Shown: in pieces, positions 22,375 through 23,083 of the stretch
How the letters are laid out: each line of letters starts with the position of its first letter
How positions within the stretch are numbered: position 1 is the stretch's first letter
DNA from: a virus
Virus record (IMG/VR): IMGVR_UViG_3300010885_009545
Location: 1-23,083 of that record
Reading direction: 5' to 3' (one strand)
Length of the DNA stretch: 23,083 nucleotides
Translations under genes and position numbers: made by a program
Notes under the pieces: generated by a model
Told to the model about the DNA's origin: nothing
Databases searched by the model: none
What the model saw: only the letters and a program-made list of their open reading frames with translations

Positions 22375-23083
22375 ATGAGTACAAGCAAACCAGCATCAAG
22401 AGAAGAATTTAAACAATTCTGCCTTAGAAGACTAGGTGCGCCTCTCTTAGAGATAAACGTAGCAGACGAACAAGTTGAAGACTGCATTGAGATTGCATTT
22501 CAATATTACTACGACTATCACTATGATGCAACAGAAAAAGTTTATCTAGCACACGCAGTCACAGAAGAAGATAAAACAAACAAGTATATCACAGTACCAG
22601 ATGCCGTCATTGGTGTTATGAATATTTTTGACATTGGTGACAGTTATTCTACGAACAATCTTTTCAATTTGCGATATCAGATTTCTTTGAATGATTTATA
22701 TTCATTCAATACTGGTCCGTTTGCGCCATACTACATGGCATTTCAAAACGTTGCAATGGCAGAAGAACTTTTTGTTGGTAAACAATCTCTGAGATTCAAT
22801 CGCCACATTAACAGAGTTTACATTGATATGTCTTGGGACACAAAAGTAACTGTTGGTGAATTCATTATCGTTGAAGGGTATCAAAAGATTGATCCCGACA
22901 CATTTACAGATGTGTACAATGATAGATTCTTGCAAAAGTATTGCGCCGCACAAATCAAAAAACAATGGGGCGAAAACCTTAAAAAGTTTGAAGGACTTTC
23001 TATGCCAGGTGGTATCACATTCAACGGACAGAAAATCTGGGATGAAGCTACAGACGAAATTCAAGCATTAGAAGCAGAAGTCA
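22375..23083 (+). CDS. gp13: Neck protein gp13 (3' end beyond the window)
   Basis: The frame opens at the ATG at 22375, nine bases after AGGGG, and stays open to the window edge: 236 codons of an expected ~300 (T4 gp13 is 309 aa). The N-terminus SREEFKQFCLRRLGAPLLEI followed by ADEQVEDCIEIAFQYYYDYH matches T4-like gp13, and so do the later segments ITVPDAVIGVMNIF, RFNRHINRVYIDMSWD and the helical QKYCAAQIKKQWGENLKKFE with MPGGITFNGQKIWDEA. gp13 completes the head-to-tail neck together with gp14, which should follow outside the window. It starts a new transcription unit after the terminator, consistent with its different assembly stage. The partial length is due only to the window edge. Confidence 0.93.
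   Translation, partial: MSTSKPASREEFKQFCLRRLGAPLLEINVADEQVEDCIEIAFQYYYDYHYDATEKVYLAHAVTEEDKTNKYITVPDAVIGVMNIFDIGDSYSTNNLFNLRYQISLNDLYSFNTGPFAPYYMAFQNVAMAEELFVGKQSLRFNRHINRVYIDMSWDTKVTVGEFIIVEGYQKIDPDTFTDVYNDRFLQKYCAAQIKKQWGENLKKFEGLSMPGGITFNGQKIWDEATDEIQALEAEV

Noticed and set aside
22702-23064. 120-aa minus-strand open frame at the right edge
   Set aside because: It is the antisense of the well-conserved gp13 coding region.

Overview
The window is one contiguous piece of a T4-like contractile-tailed bacteriophage (myovirus) genome. It covers the baseplate and tail-fibre module and runs into the neck genes. All supported genes lie on the + strand, are packed with overlaps of a few bases or gaps under about 110 bases, and are AT-rich. 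The set and order (gp5-like spike, gp25, gp6, a large gp7-position protein, gp8, a giant baseplate/fibre protein, fibres, gp13) matches the structural cluster of environmental T4-like phages of aquatic bacteria (cyanophage/pelagiphage-like) better than coliphage T4, where gene 25 sits elsewhere. The host cannot be named from the sequence. I saw no tRNA, integrase, transposase, CRISPR array or host gene.

Layout. Bases 1-708 hold the 3' end of a probable zeta-toxin-like P-loop kinase and a small conserved protein overlapping it. Bases 712-3018 encode a gp5-type spike: an OB-fold head with no lysozyme domain, followed by a 14-residue tandem repeat, five propeller-like repeats and a fibre-like C-terminus. 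Bases 3094-3270 encode a small basic protein resembling histone H1-like (Hc1) proteins. Bases 3293-9599 are the baseplate wedge: gp25, gp6, a 921-aa protein in the gp7 position, and gp8. Bases 9625-15771 encode a 2048-aa protein with a DUF4815-like N-terminus, followed by a small coiled-coil protein. Bases 16020-18311 encode a tail fibre ending in an S74 self-cleaving chaperone. Bases 18355-21177 hold three tandem paralogous genes whose products consist of six kelch-like repeats each. Two conserved genes of unknown function (21211-22271) end at a strong intrinsic terminator. A TATAAATA late-promoter-like motif then precedes gp13, which runs off the right edge.

How the genes work together. The spike, gp25, gp6, gp7-position protein and gp8 would build the baseplate hub and wedges. 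The 2048-aa protein probably forms the outer baseplate or fibre attachment layer. The S74 fibre and the three propeller-like proteins are candidate host-recognition parts. gp13 belongs to the neck joining head to tail.

The most unusual signals are: (i) nine copies of the 8-base palindrome GCGGCCGC in AT-rich DNA, always in frame as Ala-Ala-Ala and spread over unrelated genes; (ii) the tandem triplicated six-repeat kelch-like gene family, with a conserved scaffold, variable loops and signs of recombination between repeats; (iii) fresh in-frame duplications in the spike (42 bp x 3) and in the gp7-position protein (about 177 bp x 2); and (iv) a histone-like gene inside the baseplate operon.
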